This document shows positions 62,526 to 64,000 of a stretch of 64,000 nt of DNA, one piece after another. A model generated the notes under the pieces. The model worked only from the letters and a program-made list of their open reading frames with translations, had not been told where the DNA came from and ran no database searches. The translations under genes were made by a program, and so were the position numbers. Where the stretch lies: NCBI GenBank assembly GCA_947174635.1, contig CAMWJS010000006.1:1-64000 (forward strand), read 5' to 3'. The first letter of the stretch is position 1; every line of letters begins with the position of its first letter. Origin of the DNA: an uncultured Muribaculaceae bacterium (GTDB lineage Bacteria; Bacteroidota; Bacteroidia; Bacteroidales; Muribaculaceae).

Positions 62526-63134
62526 TTACAGGTCAAGTGTAAGCTGGGTGTCGAGGAGGCGGAACGACATGCGGTGGAATGGTGAGGGCCCGAATTCGGC
62601 GATGGCCTGCCGGTGGGCGCGGGTGGGATATCCTTTGTTGTCGTCCCAGTGGTACATCGGGTACTGTTGGTGAATACGCATCATGGCCTCGTCGCGGTGG
62701 GTCTTGGCAAGCACGGAGGCTGCCGCTATGTTGGCGAAGCGTCCGTCCCCTTTTACAAAGGTCCGGAATGGTATGTCGCCGTATTGACGGAAGCGGTTGC
62801 CGTCGACAATGATGGCCTGCGGCCTGACCTGAAGCAAGTCGAGGGCGCGGTGCATTGCGAGGATTGAGGCATTTAAGATGTTGATTTTGTCGATTTCGGC
62901 TGCTGTCACTATGCCTACACCCCATGCTACGGCCTCGCGTTCTATAATCGGCCGCAGTGTGTCGCGCTGCTTTTCGGTCAGTTGCTTGGAATCGTTGAGG
63001 AGCGGGTGGGTGAAATCGTCGGGAAGGATGACGGCGGCAGCATATACATCGCCGGCCAGACATCCGCGTCCGGCTTCGTCGCAGCCGGCCTCATTGATGC
63101 CCGGCATGTTGCATACGGCAAGTGGAGATTTCAT
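62526..63134 (-). CDS. rnhB: Ribonuclease HII
   Basis: The 202-residue enzyme removes ribonucleotides and RNA primers from DNA. The catalytic acidic residues are in [12 protein letters not shown] (D and E), VDGNRF and AKTHRDEAM. The length is normal. TAAATTTG on the minus strand (63193-63186) is a likely -7 box and abuts the MITE end. Confidence 0.95.
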   Translation of the reverse strand: MKSPLAVCNMPGINEAGCDEAGRGCLAGDVYAAAVILPDDFTHPLLNDSKQLTEKQRDTLRPIIEREAVAWGVGIVTAAEIDKINILNASILAMHRALDLLQVRPQAIIVDGNRFRQYGDIPFRTFVKGDGRFANIAAASVLAKTHRDEAMMRIHQQYPMYHWDDNKGYPTRAHRQAIAEFGPSPFHRMSFRLLDTQLTLDL

Positions 63135-63193
63135 TGTATACTGTTGTGATTATTCTACAAAGGAATGAAAATGGGTTGATATCTGCAAATTTA

Positions 63194-63513
63194 GAGGGTG
63201 TCTCATAACAAAAGTTAAACACTGAGTGATGTATCTTTTAGATAAATTTTTGTTTTTGAGGAGGGAGCATAGCGAGCTATGTGACCGACGAAAAACAAAA
63301 ATTTAGCAAAAGAGACATCAAGGCGACAGTAATATTAAAAACATATAAATTTATAATATGACCGAAAATATAAAAATACCTTTTCTATCGAAAATTTTGA
63401 GTATCTTTGACGCTTCGACTCAGTCACATAGCTCGCTATGCTCCTTCGTCTCAACATCAAATACATCTCAAAATTTTCGACTCAGTGTTTAACTTTTGTT
63501 ATGAGACACCCTC
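63194..63513. mobile_element. 320-bp MITE with 34-bp terminal inverted repeats and TTA duplication
   Basis: The perfect 34-bp terminal inverted repeats (63194-63227 and 63480-63513) start GAGGGTGTCTCAT. The direct repeat TTA flanks both sides (63191-63193, 63514-63516), as expected for IS5-like transposition. A second inverted pair inside (about 63256-63287 and 63420-63450) contains TAGCTCGCTATGC. No transposase is encoded, so it would need one from elsewhere. Confidence 0.85.
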
Positions 63514-63516
63514 TTA

Positions 63517-63552
63517 GATGGTGACTCATATCAAAAGTTGAGCACTGAGTGA
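63517..63552. repeat. Diverged solo end related to the adjacent MITE
   Basis: The sequence from 63517 (GTGACTCATATCAAAAGTTG inside) aligns base by base with the first 35 bp of the MITE (GTGTCTCATAACAAAAGTTA), with several substitutions. No matching right end was seen, so it is probably a remnant. Confidence 0.6.
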
Positions 63553-63601
63553 GCTGTCATCGAGACGCCGGCAAGCCGTTTGCCATGCTTCGGTATGCGG
63601 C

Positions 63602-63668
63602 AAAAAAAAATTATCCGTCATCCCGACGAATAATCTTTTTTAACCTTAAATCTAATACCATGAAAAAC
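63602..63668 (-). ncRNA. Candidate small RNA or attenuated leader
   Basis: On the minus strand TATCTTTG (63682-63675) is a -7 box match, and about 30-60 nt downstream a perfect intrinsic terminator forms: arms ATTATTCGTC and GACGGATAAT around a 5-nt loop, then eight T. This would give a transcript of about 65 nt. I cannot assign it to a known family. The same hairpin read on the plus strand is also followed by CTTTTTT, so it might be a terminator only. Confidence 0.25.
63610..63641. terminator. Bidirectional intrinsic terminator hairpin
   Basis: A 10-bp stem (63610-63619 with 63625-63634, one G-U pair) has T-runs on both strands: six T on the plus strand and eight on the minus strand. No gene ends close by, apart from the candidate small RNA. 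Confidence 0.6.
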
Positions 63669-64000
63669 ACAATGCAAAGATAAAGACTTTTATGTTATAA
63701 AACATAATTTTTTGGCAAAAAAATATCATTTTAACTTTATTTTAACGTTTTTGCCACTAAAACCTCAATTAAAATGGCATTGTATCGTCAATATGTGGCT
63801 GATGATGATATTCTGCATGCCGATAGCTGCGTCAGGCATTAAAAAAGCGTCAGGCTCATTAGGTTATTTTTACATTTATTATTATCTTTGTGAAACATGG
63901 TTAAAAAACCGCGTGGCAATGCGCGGCCTATAACCTTTCTTGCATAAGCCTTCGGGCGAAAAAAAAGTAACAATTATTAACCAATTAAATTACACAGTAT
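63642..64000 (+). promoter_or_regulatory. AT-rich right-end stretch with leader-like sequence, no gene seen
   Basis: From 63659 ATGAAAAACACAATGCAAAGATAA is a seven-codon reading frame that may be accidental. TATCTTTG at 63883-63890 is a good -7 box with only a weak -33 (TTAG). It would drive a gene that begins beyond the window. The AT-rich composition and lack of a start with ribosome-binding site argue against a protein gene here. Confidence 0.35.

Noticed and set aside
63712-63933. A 73-codon plus-strand frame near the right edge.
   Set aside because: It starts at TTG without a ribosome-binding site, is AT-rich, and runs over a promoter-like box.

Overview
The window looks like a chromosomal segment of a Bacteroidales bacterium, most likely Muribaculaceae-like. 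The evidence is a SusC/SusD pair, a hybrid two-component sensor (HTCS), many secreted glycoside hydrolases with Bacteroidales C-terminal tails, and promoters of the Bacteroidetes type (TTG, about 20 bp, TAnnTTTG). The genus is an inference. I saw no transposase, phage gene, CRISPR array or rRNA.

Layout. (1) 1-2641: 3' part of a GH13 amylase. (2) 2642-3400: non-coding island of nested palindromes. (3) 3401-21590, minus strand: HTCS, GH43 (exo-beta-1,3-galactanase-like), an FG-GAP propeller protein, GH2, a CBM6-like-only protein, GH43-CBM6, and a GH2 fused to an FG-GAP propeller. (4) 21793-35942, plus strand: GH2, GH92, then an alpha-galactosidase-like enzyme, a TIG-NHL lipoprotein, SusC, SusD and a DUF1735-type lipoprotein. 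(5) 36248-46976, plus strand: GH92, two GH30, GH3 with PA14, a CotH-like protein and a DUF1573 protein. (6) 47012-55500: AraC regulator, recA, thymidine kinase, DUF3108 protein, GH2, tRNA-Ser(UGA) and a MATE exporter. (7) 55691-59789, minus strand: a sulfur amino acid group (Cys/Met-metabolism PLP enzyme, C-S lyase, cysteine synthase) ending in an orphan response regulator. (8) 60000-63134, minus strand: ROK sugar kinase with mannose-6-phosphate isomerase, then RNase HII. (9) 63135-64000: a palindromic MITE and leader-like sequence.

How the genes fit together. Regions 3-5 form a large polysaccharide utilisation locus (PUL). Surface lipoproteins and SusCD capture and import glycan, secreted and periplasmic GHs trim it, and the HTCS senses a fragment. 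The GH43 with the E/E/Q catalytic pattern of exo-beta-1,3-galactanases, together with GH2, GH43-CBM6 and GH27/36-like enzymes, suggests a galactose-rich glycan such as type II arabinogalactan. The GH30-GH30-GH3 set suggests a beta-1,6-linked glycan. The two GH92 enzymes release mannose, which the ROK-ManA pair could channel to fructose-6-phosphate.

The most unusual content is non-coding. A 138-bp element occurs three times with identical length and internally repeated hairpins. At least five other palindromic families are also present, and one of them supplies the stop codon of the MATE gene.
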